Below the pieces are notes generated by a model. The model had not been told where the DNA came from, made no database searches, and worked only from the letters and a program-made list of their open reading frames with translations. A program made the translations under genes and the position numbers. Of a stretch of DNA of 64,000 nt, positions 1 through 14,223 are shown piece after piece. Numbering within the stretch: position 1 is the stretch's first letter; the number at the start of each line of letters is the position of its first letter. The stretch is from positions 3,331,443 to 3,395,442 of the forward strand of contig CM022672.1 in NCBI GenBank assembly GCA_012295275.1, written 5' to 3'. Origin of the DNA: Chrysomallon squamiferum. Its lineage: Eukaryota; Mollusca; Gastropoda; Neomphalida; Peltospiridae.

Positions 1-39
1 AGATTGTTATCTATAATTTTTTTCTTTTAGAATGTGTTT

Positions 40-285
40 TTGAAAATATGACACAAAATATTTTATTTTAATTTTCAAAACATAATTAAATTCATCATTT
101 TTTGAAAATATGTTAATTTCATTTCATTTTGATTTCAAAATATGTTAATTGTTAATCATTTTGAAAATATCAGTTTGTGATATATTATTTTAATTTCAAA
201 ATACGTTAATTCCATACCCATCATTTTGATTTCAAAATATGTTAATTCTGTAGTGATTGTTTTAATTGAAAATATTTAAATTTCA
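40..285. repeat. Degenerate AT-rich tandem repeat in intron
   Basis: A motif of roughly 27-30 bases, reading about CATTTTGATTTCAAAATATG then TTAATT, recurs at least four times in diverged form up to the acceptor of the first visible TBC1D14-like exon. The TTTTGA..TCAAAA core is self-complementary. It is non-coding intron sequence. Confidence 0.6.
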
Positions 286-286
286 G

Positions 287-853
287 AACTGTACGAGATT
301 TGTCACAGCAGAGCTCTGGACCGAATTAAACTGACTCAGTCTGAAGATTCCTCTGCAGCCTCTGAAAGTAAACTGAATATCTCTTTATAAGTAAAGCGTA
401 CATTTCTTTGTACATATACAAATTGATTTAGGTTTTTTTTCTAACTGACCCAGTTAAAAGATCTGGAGGTAAAATATAAAAGCAAGTAATTTGCTATTGA
501 AACATCAGATGATACTTTATTTTATTATTTTTTAATTATTATTATTATTATTATTATTTTTTTTTCCATTTTTAGTCTCCTTCAAATTACAATGTTCAAT
601 AAAGTAAATTTTATACATTTAATACTCTTGTTTCTATGTAGTTTTTGTACGTCTGTAATTCCAGTTGTATCAGAACCTCCGTCCTGCAAGGAGAACAGTG
701 TCCAGCTAATAAAACTGGACGTAGCCAGAACATTCCCACAACTCTGCATATTCCAAAAGGTTTATTTACGTTTTATTACTGTCAGTGTGTTTTACATGCC
801 TTTATTTAAAAACAAACGCATGCACGCACGCACGCACACGCACACGCACACGC

Positions 854-900
<47 letters not shown>

Positions 901-3900
901 GAGCTGTCAGTTATACACCTTGTTATGTAGTTTCAGCTTGAATTTAAGCACTTATGTTTTATTCACTGGCCACTTTTAACACCCAAAAAATGTTTTTGTT
1001 ATATTTCTACAAGGCTCTTTATTTCAAAGGCACATATCATCTTTTATCTGCATTTTCTCTGTGTGTGTAAAAATATTAGGGTTGTTTTTTTCTTCTTTTT
1101 GCTCATCTTTTTTTCATTATTTTATTTTATTTTATTTTTTATTTTATTTGTTTTTTTTTATATATTATTTATTTAAATATTTTATTTATTTATTTATATT
1201 TATTTATTTATTTATTTATTTATTTATTCATGCTAAGCATAGTTCAGTGGGGATATTCATTAGAATCACTGAAGCAGTATTAATGTTTGTGTCTGGTTTC
1301 TGTCTCGTTATTTTCATGAATAAAATATGAATACATTTTAAAAAACATTTCTTTTACTGTTGTTTTTCTCAGGGTGGACCCTACTATGATCTACTGCACA
1401 GTCTGCTAGGAGCCTATGCCTGTTACAGACCTGATGTTGGATATGTAAGATGATAATCTACATTTATTTATTAACCTTTTAAATTCATAATGTTTTGTGG
1501 GGGTTTTGTTGAACACCATTAATACTTTAAAGTCACATTAAAAACAAAATCATGATTCTTATCAAACATAAGAGGAATTTCTCTACAATTCATTATTCTT
1601 CAGATCTTTTTATACATTATTCCCCAGATGTAAATTGAACATATGGAAGATGTAACTTTTGATTTCTCAGCTACCTCCATTTTAGTGAGAGCTGAACAGT
1701 TGGTATATCAAAGGCAACAAAATGTAAAATGTCAGTTGTGGAGCACAGGTTGGAATGGAAATTTATACACAAAGAATTGATAATAGATTCCCTTTGATGT
1801 CAACAAGTATATCAAATATGCCTAATTAATTAACTTTTTTGTTTTACATTTTAATATGAAACTAAAACTGCACCTTTTGCTTTAGTATAATATAACATTT
1901 TATTCCCAATCCCAGATCTACCTGAATACTGTATATTGATGTTCTGTTATATATATATGTGACAGACACAATCTCTGATTATTATTATTTCAGGTCCAGG
2001 GTATGTCATTCATCTCTGCCATTTTACTGCTCAATATGGATGTTGCGGATGCATTTGTGTGTTTTGCCAATCTGCTCAACCGTCCTTGCCAAGTCACTTT
2101 TTTCCGCATGGATGAAGATACAGTAAGATTTTGTTTTTCTTTCACGTGAGACACGAATATAGCAAATCAAACAGATTCTGCGTAATGAATTTTAGAATCT
2201 GATATCAAACTTAATGATGTCATTCCTTGCATACACATCTACCTTACGATCCCAAAAATATTTGATAATCTGATTTTTAAATTAAAATAATTTTTGTTAT
2301 ATTTATTTATTTATAGTATAAAATAGAGTATTTTTATAAAATAACAAAAATTAAAAATATAAATAAATGGCAGTTATTTTAATGTTAATTAACTTAATAC
2401 AATATTTTTTTATTACTCTCGTACTTCAGAATGGTTGTAAATATTTCAAGTGTGTTTGGTTTGTTTCCAGATGAAAGCATATTACGACACTTTTGAAGAA
2501 TTCCTCAAAGAAAACCTGTCACACCTTTCTGATCATTTCGTAGAACAAAACCTTACTCCAAATCTTTACCTCGTTGACTGGTAAGAAGCAGACTGGTTTT
2601 TTTGGGGAGATGTTAAAAAATTTTAATGTGATTAATTCAAATTTAGTTATCTGTGTGTCGTGAGCTGATTAATTTATGTTTTTCAGCTGGATCAAGATAT
2701 TAGATAAAAATAACTATTCATAAAAATGTCTTTAGCAGAATGGATAATGTTCAGTATTTTGGGTGATCCAGCATCACTAATAAGAACATGTGACAGTAAA
2801 ATAATACAGTTACAAGACATCTGAATACCACTATTTTATTTCTTCATAGTTTGATTTGAAACTCACTGTATGCATGGCAGTGGACTGATAGCTGTATTTA
2901 TTGTTTACAGTTCCAGAAGAAACTTTAATGCAAAATTAATTCACTCTGTAGCCAGTGACATAGCAACTACACAAAAATGGATGAATATTTCTCACCAGTG
3001 CTCTTTTCTTTTAGTATTTTATATAATTAATATTGGTCTCCTAAAAATCCACATAAAGCATACCTTAGAAATGTGCAGAATATATTTAGACAGTTTCATA
3101 GTATCACCAAATGTATACTTCATTTTTTTTATAAGAATAGAGATAGTTCAGATAGGGAAAAAAAATATTAAACATAATGCTTTGTAATTCTGAGTTCTTT
3201 GTTTAATATTATGTTTGATGCTGTTTCAGGATATTTTTGTTGTACAGCAAATCATTACCATTAGATATTGCTTGTCGAGTCTGGGACATTTTCTGTAGAG
3301 ATGGAGAGGAGTTTCTTTTCAGAACAGCAATAGGTACTGTATCCTGTTAGTTAAATATTGTAACTGCTTTTTATTTTTTTATTTTTTTTTTTTTTTGTTC
3401 TTTGCTTCAAAACTAAGTAACGAAGTCATATTTCAAAATGTTTTTAAAGAGGTGATTTCTCATTTTAATGTTTGATTAAGTAAAAATGGAGAAATAATAA
3501 TTTTAAGTTTTAAAGGCAAATTAATGATGACCTTGAGAAAAGAAAGATGTAATAATTTAAAAATCATTTTTTCACCATGCTTTGGTTGTGTCTAACCTAA
3601 TTAATGGAATCTTTTTTTGTTATTAACATTGTAGGAGTTTTTGTTTTAGTTTTCCTTATTTATTTTATTTTATTTTTTATTTATTTTTTTTTTTATTTAT
3701 TTATTTATTTATTTATTTTATTTTATTTTATTTTATTTTTATTTTATTTTATTTTTGATAGTAGATGCAGGTTTATCAAAACATTGATCAGAATGTGATT
3801 ATTTTTAATTTCTGAATTGTTTTTTGTTTACAGGTATTTTGAAAACATATGAGTCTGTCCTGATGACACTGGATTTCATTCACATGGCAAAATTTCTCAC

Positions 3901-4042
3901 AAAGTTACCTGAAAACATTTCTTCAAATACTCTGTTCACAAACATTCAGACAATTAGAATGGTGATTGACAAGAAGAGATTCGTGCAAGTGCTGTCAGCA
4001 CACAAAGACAATGTCAGCAGAGACAAAGACAGCTTGTCATGA
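287..4042 (+). CDS. TBC1D14: TBC1D14/TBC1D12-like Rab GTPase-activating protein, 3' part
   Basis: C-terminal TBC (Rab-GAP) domain of a TBC1D12/TBC1D14-type protein; the 5' part lies left of the window. Exons: 287-367, 674-759, 1373-1444, 1994-2122, 2471-2580, 3230-3333, 3834-4042. All have GT..AG borders and join in frame, giving about 262 residues to a TGA at 4040-4042. The arginine finger is seen in [13 protein letters not shown] (IxxDxxR) and the glutamine finger in DVGYVQGMSF (YxQ), so the GAP is predicted to be active. Other family hallmarks are [30 protein letters not shown] (residues split over two exons) and [15 protein letters not shown]. The family acts on Rab GTPases in recycling-endosome and autophagy traffic in vertebrates. 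I prefer TBC1D14 over TBC1D12 from the FIHMA..FLTKLPE and IQTIRM wording, but the invertebrate gene may be co-orthologous to both. The last about 20 residues are hydrophilic and encoded within a repeat-like TGTCA cluster. Confidence 0.88.
821..898. repeat. (AC)n microsatellite
   Basis: GCAC/ACAC dinucleotide tract in the intron after the 674-759 exon. Apparent His/Thr-rich open frames across it are artefacts of the repeat. Confidence 0.9.
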
Positions 4043-4405
4043 AGGAGACACTGACAGACAATGTCATGTGACATTGTAAGTGACCTCAACATGTCAAATG
4101 AGATTGATATTATACATTTTGAAAAAACTGAAATCGGCACAAGATCATTTTCCCAAAAAAAAAAGTAATAATGTTATTGTTACGCCATTCAGGATGTGTT
4201 CCATCAGGAGCTGAGATATTGTCATTGACATGTCAGGAAATGGCCACCAAACGACACCAGCTGTGACAGTACATTGCCACCAGTGTGACAACTGGCATGT
4301 GTCAGTAACTGACATCTGTGTGACATCAACTTGTGACAAGAAACTGATATTGTCATTTCAGGAGATTTTTCATGCAGTCATACAATGATATTGACAGTGT
4401 CATAT
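3970..4405. repeat. TGTCA/TGACA motif cluster across the TBC stop codon and 3' UTR
   Basis: About 19 copies of TGTCA or its reverse complement TGACA occur in about 430 bases; random expectation is about one. They run from the last codons of the TBC1D14-like gene into its 3' UTR. Perfect inverted repeats are embedded: ACAATGTCA-TG-TGACATTGT at 4058-4077 and the palindrome TGACATGTCA at 4226-4235. There is no fixed period. As RNA it could form many alternative hairpins; as DNA TGACA resembles TALE-homeodomain cores. Function is unknown. Confidence 0.75.
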
Positions 4406-5773
4406 GAAACGAAATTGTTCTCATTTAATGAGTAATTCACTCCAAGTAACCAAAAACATATTTTTTTTTTTTTCTTCATCAGAGTGTTATTGCAGCAGTA
4501 CGAATATCAATTCATTTTTCAAAAATCCTTTGTGGAGAAAGTTTAATCTTTACTTTTTTATCATCCATTTTCTCCTGTATGTAACCCTTATTTGGCCAGC
4601 ATTCTGTGGAATAAGACAATTGACAGAGTAATTGTTATTGTGGGGAGGGGGGTTGTTTTATTCAAAATAATTTTTATTATTATTATTATTTTTATGTTTT
4701 TTAAATTATTTCTTAAAATAATCTTTATTATATCTTATTTTTTCCACTGCTGAATTATACAGAGTATGAAGAAGTCCATTCCAACTTGAATAGTTTTGAC
4801 TAAACAATGCAAACCAGATTTGTGCGAATTTGTTTATGTTGTATGTTTTTTTTTTCTTTCTCCCAAATGGTTCCTGGTCACTTCTGAGGAATAATTATGT
4901 ATGGCTTAATGAAGGGTAAACCATGATTATTTTGTACTTTTTTTATTCTTATTATTGTTGTGTCTTGTGTTAGCTATTTCCAAATGCATGATGGGTAATG
5001 CTTGTTATTTCATTTTTGACACAAAAAATATTTTTGCTCTTCTCTGAAAAACATTATTCTAAACATTTCTAATCACAGTTTTGTGGAATATAAAAGATTT
5101 TTTAACAAAATAAACTCGATTTCTTAAAAATTCAAAACTAAAAAACTGTGCTTTTTTCTCTTTACAACTAACATTGTTTGATTTGTCACGTGAAGGATAT
5201 TTAATACTGTATTAACTCTTAAAAATCTAATACTGCTGATCATTTTAACACCTCTTTATATACAGCAGCATTAGCTGTTGTCTGTTATCAGTGCATTTAA
5301 TTGACCACACAAATTAAATTCTTTATTACATATTTTTCTTTCTTTTTTTCTTTTTTGTCATCATGGAGATGAAATAATATATATGTATACTAATTGCTTT
5401 TTGTTTTTGTTTCAGAGGAGAGTTTGTTTTTACTTATATTTTTTTTCTATGATCAATTTTTTAAAATACACATTTATAATTGTGAGTATTGTTATCAGGT
5501 CAGATTTATTTAGAAACATTTCAACAATTTATTATACGGAGAAAGTTTTGATTGATGAAAAGTTATACAAAATTTTATACTTTTTAATTTTGGCAAAAAC
5601 TAATTTTTAAAATTTAACAAAAGTGCCTTTTGCCTCTCAAATGGTTTAAATTGTTGTTAACATAATTAGAAGTTCATCAGTACAGGAAAACAATTTGTAT
5701 TATAAAAAAAATTATTTATTAACTTAGCTAGTTTCATCAACAAATAAATTGTATTTATAGCTGTACAAAATGT

Positions 5774-5809
<36 letters not shown>

Positions 5810-8800
5810 AACAAAATTAGTGATGTTAAAATTTTCCATTTTCCTTTTAGTCCAACATATTAAAACTTGAATATATCCATACTGATTGTGAAGGTAAATA
5901 AAAAATTTAAAAATTCAAAGATTAAGGCATTGGCAAATGGCAGATCAATTGGTTAATTTCTCAACAGACAAATGTCTATCATGTGAACTAACTGTCTGTA
6001 TATATTTAGTTTCTAAAAATAGTAATAAAAACTGCAGAATACCGAAATGCGCCGTCAAGTTTTCATCACAAAACTTTATGTAGTGGAGATAGTTCTGATA
6101 GCAAGGGATCAAACAAACAAAAGTAAATGGCTACATAATAAACATTACAAATTTAAAATTATAAATTTAAATTTAAATTTAACAGAAGTATTTATAAAGA
6201 AGATCCTTAAATGTGTGTCATCAAGATTCCGTCAGAGAATCTGAAGAAAAAAAGAAAAAAAAAGATTGTTTTGACAGCAAAGAAACAAAGAAACAGCTAA
6301 ATCATACTAAATGTTTTTTAATATTCTTAATTTTTGAAGCAGACTGTTCATCTAGAACATCCTTTTATTTGCATATCATTAAAGTTTATATCATAGTTAC
6401 ATGAAAATGGAAATTGGCTGACTCACAATAATGCCATTTGTAACATCTTTTTCGTATCATTATTTTGGAAACAGGATATCTGAAAGAATCTTTAAACATC
6501 TGAGAGAATGCTGTTTGAAAGTTTCACTAACAATACTGATGCCTTTCTGTACTCAGCTCAAAATTGGTGATTTAAAAATAAATAAATGAAAAAATAAAAT
6601 TATGTGTTATTTAGACGCAGCTCAAATTTGACCAGATACTCATTAACTGACATCTACATAAAATTTATATTTTTTTTAGTTAATGGTTGGTTGAGCTTTT
6701 GAATGAAATGTGTTGTAACTTTTGTATTGCTTTCATAACCTTTCAGATGTCAATTTGTCATTGTAAATGTAAAATATTTAACGGTCTGTTGAAATTTTAC
6801 TGTAAACCATTGTTTTGAATACATACTGTTTACTTCAGTATAAAAACATGATGTATAATAGGCATCAAAAAAATTCTGTTTTAAAAATCTTAGTCATAAA
6901 TATATGAATGTTTCTTAACAAAACAAAACAAAAATACACCTGAAATACATAGGTAGCACCTTTTAAATTCAAAATAATAATTAACAATTATGTCTCTAGC
7001 AGTATAATAACTACATATTTATGTATTAAAAAATGTTTTTGTTTTTAAGCTGGTTATGGTTTTATCATGAAATGATAGAGATTGTGTGACCTGTTACAAG
7101 AAAAGTCATAATGCACTCAAATGATCATGTTTTAAAATTCAGCCAGTTGCTGATGTTTACACCTGGCAGTCTAAAACTTGTTCGTTAGTTTTTGTGGGGT
7201 TTTTAAAATGGAATTATTAGTTAATGACACTGGAAGAAGAAATTTCAGAAAAGCATTGAGTTAATTTTGGATGAATCATGTTTATTAAATAGCATGTCAA
7301 AACTATAATCTTAGCTTTATTTTTTTATTTTAGAGCAAAATAAAAAGACAGAAGATAAAATATTACAAGGTATAAAAAAATATATAAAATAACAAAGTGC
7401 AGTTAAGTGTGCTTAAGTGAAATTTTCATTTATTTATTTATTTATTTAATTATTTATTTATTTATTTATTTTTGCTACACTTGAAGATTTTATCACAGAA
7501 TAGTGAATTTAAACTTACACTTCATCAGTATTCTGCATTGTCTGATACAGTTATTTTTTTTATTTACACCAATCAAAATCAGTCCAGGTCACATTTCATT
7601 GGGATAGATATTTCAAATCATAGTGAATATATTAAACTGCTAGTCATTATTGTTCTGTATGTCATATGTATGTGATACATTGTGAAATAATTGAACTTCG
7701 ACCGTTTGTAATGAAATTGGTCAGATATTAATCCGGTCAAATCCTGTGATATGCTTGATATTGTATCAGTGATGTCCACATTAGTATTCCATTTTTACTG
7801 AATATCAGTTTGTGTGTCTTTTGTCATATGTTTCATCTTGTGTAGATATTTGTATAACAAATATGTATTTGGTTTAATCCAGTTTACATTGAGGTTATGA
7901 ACAGTTGTTTAATAGTTACATTGTGTATATATATTTAAATGACTCACAGTTGAAAACATTTTTGATTCTACACTAGAGACATTTGCATTTAATTGTTTTG
8001 TTGTTGTTTTTTTGTGTGTTTTTTTCTTTAATTTTTTGTTTTTGTCTTTTTAGACTTTTAATCATAGGATATCTTTTCCAACATTTTTAGGATATCTGCA
8101 CACATAAGAGGAAGAAAAGAAGAATTTATCATGTTTGTGAAAAATAATAAAATGAAAGAAAATTGTAACAGTGAACCAACACCACTATTTTAATATTTAA
8201 TTTACTAAAAACCCAAAAATAACCAATTAGTGAAAAAAGATAAAAAAACATAAATATTTCAAATTTCATACAATTATTTTATCAATCTTTGGATTTCTTA
8301 GATGAACAGTTTCAATTAAAATATTTTTTATTGGCTGTTTCATTTACATTAATTTGTCATTTTGTTCCATATAAAGAATGTTTCTTTAGCATCATAGCAA
8401 TAGATGAGGATTAAACCAAGCTGCATATTTGTTTATTTAAATTGATAAACATATCCATAAGAGTGAAAATCCTATTTCAAACACCATACATTAATATTTT
8501 GCAACTGGCAGTTAGTGTGAACGATAAAATAAATTATTAAATAAAACCATTTCTGCACAATGAAGAATATGCATTAGATATATTGCACAAATAATTGTAA
8601 TTATTTTTTATTATTATTTTCTTTTAAACCTATATATCAATTTCCTCAGTTTTGAACCTGTCATATTTATTTTCACCAAATAAATACTTGTATGCTTAAT
8701 CAGATGAATATATTATTACTATCTGCTTGCTTTAGGTTTTGTATGGCACTTGAAAGACATTAAACAGATTAATGTGGTATTTTACTGTTGTACTTTGAAA

Positions 8801-9457
8801 ATTCAGAGCCTAAAAGATCAGTTTGTGATTCACTCATCTAAATGTTCATGATACTCTGAAATAAATTATTTTTATAAAATATACATTTCTCAACTGACAA
8901 AGAAATCCTGAATTTTTCTCTTTTCAGCGTTTTGTTATATTTGCTGAATCACTGGATCTGTTTGTACCACTTAAGTTACATTTTAAATTGCATTGTTTTC
9001 ACAAAACTGATTCTAAACATGATTGTGTGAATGTGTGTTTTCTATAAAAAGTATTTCATTGGGCATTTTGAAACAGACATGTACAAAACCATAATCTGTG
9101 CCAGAGTGAGAATATACAGTCATTAAAAAAAAAAAAAAATTAAATTTGATTTTGGATTTGAAATGGTTCAGTGATATGAAGACTTGTGTGAGGTTGTTTT
9201 TTTTTTTTGCCCAAATGATTAACAAAAAATATTTCACTGAATTAGTTACCTCCCTTTGTTACAAATAATGGTTTTGTGCTTCAGGTCACACAACAGCACA
9301 TTTCTGATTGGCTGTTACTTTGTGTAAATAGTTGTAAATACAGTATTTTGTGTACATATATTTTTTTATATTTTCATGAAATCTGAATGTAAACAAGTAA
9401 TGAATATATATATATAGAAACATGTGCTTTTGTGTGCTAAAACTGTAATGGCTAATT

Positions 9458-9492
<35 letters not shown>

Positions 9493-11179
9493 TTTCCTGT
9501 TTCTTTAAAATAAAAACCCAGATTTAGATTTCGGCATATTTTCACAGACTAGGTGACTATTTAGGTTTTTTAGTCCTTTGAAAATTCAAAATTTTAAATA
9601 TATTTACAACATAAAAGCATTTCTGAATTTAAGTTGCAGAAACTTAATTTGAGAAAAAAAACAAGAACAAAAAAAAAAGACAAAATACTCTTTACACTGT
9701 ATTTTTATATTCTTATATACTGCATCCATAATAACTTTATTCAGTTTATATTTTTCTTCATCTTTTTAAAAATATTAGTAAATAAAATATCTAGATTTAT
9801 TATTCCATACCTAATTTACACCAAAATTTATTTAATTAGTTTTAGTTGCTCAAGAAATGGCTCATTTTAAAAAGAAGATATTTTATTATTTACATAGTGA
9901 ATACAGCATAGTTAAATGTTGAGCATTAGTGCATTAGGCTAATTAAACACACCTTTCTCATTCCATTTGCAATATTTTTTTCCAAGAAGGAATTACTAAA
10001 TACAAATTTTAATTTATTAATATTTATTTTAAGACTGCATGATAATTTAACTGTAGGTATTGAAGGTCATAATATTGAGTAGTTCAAAATTTTTAAATAT
10101 ATTCAGTGCACACATATTTAATTCTAGAACTTTTAATTTCATATTGTTTATTTTTCTCACAATATTTGTATATGAGTTTGTGTTAATAAAATAGATGTAC
10201 ATTCATTGTAGATACAAGTGACAATTACATTTATATTTATACAAATATAATTTTTTTTTTGTTTGTTTCAATGCTGTGGTCTCTGTTGCTGAGTGCAATA
10301 CCTTTGCTAGCATGTTGCAAAATAGACTTGTTAGGGCACAGTAACATAGCAACGTTGCAAAATGAATAAAGTTGATTGTCCAGCATCTTTGATTTACTTT
10401 TCTTTTGATTTAATCTTCGATTTTTTTCTTTCTCTTTTTTTAATCAATGGCTGAATGGGGGGTATTGTTCTTGTTTGTTGGTTTTTGTTTTGTTGTTTCT
10501 GTAATCAAAGTAGTTTCAGCAGTGAAAACTAAACTTGCAATACAATGAAAACATTCTTTTTATTAAAGGCAGAAGAAATAATTATACAGAAATAAAATTC
10601 TTGTGTTGTACATATTTATTACTGAAACTGATTAGAAATACTTTCAAGCCTTAAATACCTGCATTAAACAGTGAATGTTCAAAATAATGCAATTTGTAAT
10701 TCAAAACCATATTGGAAAATAATTTGTAAACAAACTATAGGAAATAGCTTTTCTAATTTTTTATTGAAAAAAGAAAGAAAAAGGAATACCATATATACTG
10801 ATATAGATCATTTAAATATCTGTTTTGAATTTAAAGTAACTATAAAGCATAATTATTTCCAAGAGTTATAATGGATGTGCATTCCTGTCCACTGTCTATT
10901 TTGTTGTTTTGGTTTTGAGGGATTTTTGTTTTTAGAAAGAAGTCTTAAAAATTCTCCAGTTCCTGGTTTTTTCTTCACAACAATAACATTCTGATGTTGG
11001 TATTCGTTGGAGAGAAGAAAAAAAAAAAAAATAAAATAAAATAATAATAAAAATAAAAACCTCAGTCGGAGATCTTTCTCCTCAATGAAGGCCTTCAGGA
11101 TGTATAAACTGCTTAATACCAGTTTCGTAACATTTTAACAAAAGTAAACAGCTTCACTGTCTCAACCATCTCGTAACTT
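4043..11179. other. AT-rich 3' UTR/intergenic stretch, no gene seen
   Basis: About 7.1 kb between the TBC1D14-like stop codon and the end of NFYA. The first part is the TBC 3' UTR; AATAAA motifs are frequent (for example 5109-5114), so its end cannot be fixed. I find no conserved protein, no RNA gene and no transposon ends. (TTTA)n tracts lie at about 5769-5808 and 7430-7471, and an (AT)n tract at 9462-9488. Short open frames here are low-complexity and show no family signature. Confidence 0.6.
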
Positions 11180-13250
11180 TCACGTTTCTTCCAATGAACT
11201 GAGAATATCGCCTGGTCCTGACTGATTTGGATGTGGAAGCAGATTTTGATGTTCATTTTGCATATCTGATCCTGCTATGATTATCCGATCATTGCCGTGA
11301 TTCATGTCATTTACATTTCCATTTTCTACGTTATTGTCCTCCTGGTTGCCTCCACTCACAAACACCCCCCCTGTACCTCTGTGTCGATTCAGAGCATGTT
11401 TATGTCGAGACTCATATAAGTATTTCTGAAAAGCAATAAAAACTTTTCTCAATACGAACCTACAAAATATTTGTTTTTAAATCCTGCTAATTGAATAAAT
11501 TTTTTTTTTTTTTTTTTGTTTTTTACAGATTTGTGGAAATATTCAAAAAGTAAGGATCTACAAATCCTAAACAGTTTTTTAAAAAAAAAAATAATAATAA
11601 TAAAGAAACATTTTGAAGAATAAATAATAAATAATGTATATGTATAGCCAAACAAAAACAACCTGTCTTTCTTTAGGAATTTTCCCCAAAGCTTCCAGTT
11701 TTGCTCTGGCCTGTCGTCGTTTTAGAATTCGGTGGTACTGCTTCGCATTCACATACAGCGGTTCATCACCAGTATCTGACCCAGGCTAGAAAATCAAAAA
11801 AAAAAAAAAAAATGAAAAATTATGATCATAAAAATAAACAGCACTTAAGCAGTAATTGTAAACTTGAAATTGTTGAAATTTATTTATATGCATCGAAATC
11901 TATTCTTCAGCATAATTATATATACAATGAAGTGAATACAAACTGGCCACATAATCATTGAATGTGAAGTGACTGTCACTGTGCTACCCTCTTCATACTT
12001 TGTTATTAAAAAACATTTCATATTGGCAATGTGACAATTGTAATTGTGTAAAGGTATACTAAATATATTTAGGTCACTAGAGGGTATGTTTTAATGTGTG
12101 TTTATAGTACACAGTGTCTTACCATTGGCAACTGCTGACCAATCTGTTGTGACGGTAAATTGATAACTTGAATACCTACAACGTAAAGTAATACATAATT
12201 TTAATAGACACTTTGGTTTATCAAGGATAAAAACAACCAGAATTTTTTTGGAAAAAAGCTTTTAATTTGATCTGTAATTTGAAACATCATAAAATCACTA
12301 GTAAATATGATTTAAATAAATAAAACAGCAATCAGTCGGAATCTAATCCATCATTTTTAAAGTTTCACAGTGTGATATGTAATGTAGATCTTTAAGATTT
12401 AAATACTATTTCTTTAAACTTTCTACAATTTAATTAAATAAAAGAAATAAAAATACTGCTACGTTATGAAATGAAATTATTCAGATTTTGAGCTAATTTC
12501 AGAAATGTTTAAACTCTCAAATCAATAGTAATGATAATAATAAAATCTTTTGTTCTGTATGAAATAAAATAGTTTTAACAATTACACAGATATATCAATG
12601 TTCCTTTGCATCTAAGCAAGCTTTCTAACTAAACTACAAGTCAAAAATTACCTTGTGGAAGTTGTACAGGTTTGTTGTTTGCATCAACCAGCACAAATGA
12701 CGTTTGTCCATTTATCGTGACTTGATTAAGAAACAACATCTGAGGAATACCAGCAGCATTGACGGCTGATGTCACTGATGCTGCTTGCTGCTGCTGTACT
12801 ACGGGCTGTGTTTGGATGACATTTGTTCCCTGCACTACAGTTGATGCCTGACCAAGAGGCTGCGCTGTGGAAATCATCTGAACATTTGCTGCATTGGAAA
12901 TAACTTGGGAACTTGCCTGTGTCGTGGTATTGGATTGTGTTGTGTACACCTGGCCATCAGACACCTGTCAACAACAATATTAGAAATAAACAATAAGTAT
13001 AGAGTATTATGTATTAACAGCAATAAATGTTCATAATAAAGATTTTTTTTAAATTACATGAACCATATCTTTTTTGTATTTTCTGTTTTCATAACCTCCT
13101 ACAGTATTTCTTTTTAAATATTTGTACCTGAACAACCTGGCCATCTTGAGTTATATATTGTATTCCGTGTACTGTCTGGTTGTCATCTCCCTGATTAATA
13201 ACTATTTGCTGGGTGTCTGCATCATATACTGTGAATTGTTCGTCAGCCAT
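11180..13250 (-). CDS. NFYA: Nuclear transcription factor Y subunit alpha (NF-YA)
   Basis: Sequence-specific subunit of the CCAAT-binding trimer NF-Y, acting in the nucleus with NF-YB/NF-YC. Coding exons on the minus strand, 5' to 3': 13250-13128, 12964-12652, 12175-12123, 11785-11663, 11425-11180; they join in frame to 285 residues. The start is MADEQFTVYDADTQQIV, with an acceptor just upstream at 13263, so a 5' UTR intron exists. Residues about 42-160 are a Gln/Thr/Val-rich activation region. The conserved core spans exons 4-5: the subunit-interaction helix EPLYVNAKQYHRILKRRQAR and the linker ALGKIPKERQ, then the DNA-binding part KYLYESRHKHALNRHRGTGG. The last differs from the vertebrate motif at several places but keeps the Arg/His contacts. 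The C-terminus is an Asn/Asp-rich tail. Head-to-head with SNRPG about 1.6 kb away. Confidence 0.95.
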
Positions 13251-14223
13251 TATTTTTTCTTCTCTGAAAATAATAAAAATTAAATTAGAATTATGATTTC
13301 ATAAAATAATGTTCATAAATATATACAGTGGCTTTAAAAAAATGCATTACTTCTAGTAAAACATGATAAAAATTAAACTGTCTTGGCACCTCAACTCTGA
13401 TGGAAAAGTTTGTCTTAGTGCCCTAACATTTCTGATAAACCCAAGATACACTCATCATGTCATAATTATTATTTTTAAAACATATATACATAATTATTGT
13501 TTATTTATTATCTTGAAGAAAAAATAACATAGGAATTACTTCTGTACGGTTATAAACTGGAATCTATATGGGTTCTAAGTACTATCTCTAATTTTGAAGA
13601 TAAAATTTTAGATAATTATATCTAATCAACAGATGTTAAATAAGATGAATTAAAATTAAAAATAACGATATATTACTTCCGTGGCAGTGGATTTTTTTTC
13701 AAGTCATTCATTATACTCATAGCATTATGAAGACAGTTTAGATGAACAGTAAAGAGATATCACTGAGAAAATCATAGTTATTTATATTATATATTTAGTC
13801 GGTTTTCAAAAAAGAAAACAAACATTTCTTACTTTTTTAGCAGAAGTATTTAACTATTTTAGAAAAGAGTCTAAAAACCCAGCACAATTAGTATATTTAC
13901 TATGTACAGGACATAACCTAATCTGTGAATAATGCTTAGTAAATATCACTTTGTATTATGCAACTAAGTCAAAACAACAAAGAGTTCGAAGTAAGACACA
14001 AGTCTGGCTAAGTAAGTAACTTAGTAAGCCGTTGCAAAAACTTACTGAGTACCAGTATGGGGAGGGTTACATAAAAAAGTGTTTTGGGAAGCGTTCAGAC
14101 AACTAATTTAGTCTATCACTAATCTGTATTGAACACAATGCTACTAAATGATGAAAAACAAAGCTCAGTAAAATATTTACTTAAATATGGACATGGTTTT
14201 CTTCAATACACATTAAAAATCGG

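Noticed and set aside
2870-3187. 105-codon plus-strand frame
   Set aside because: Intronic in the TBC1D14-like gene, AT-rich and without family signature.
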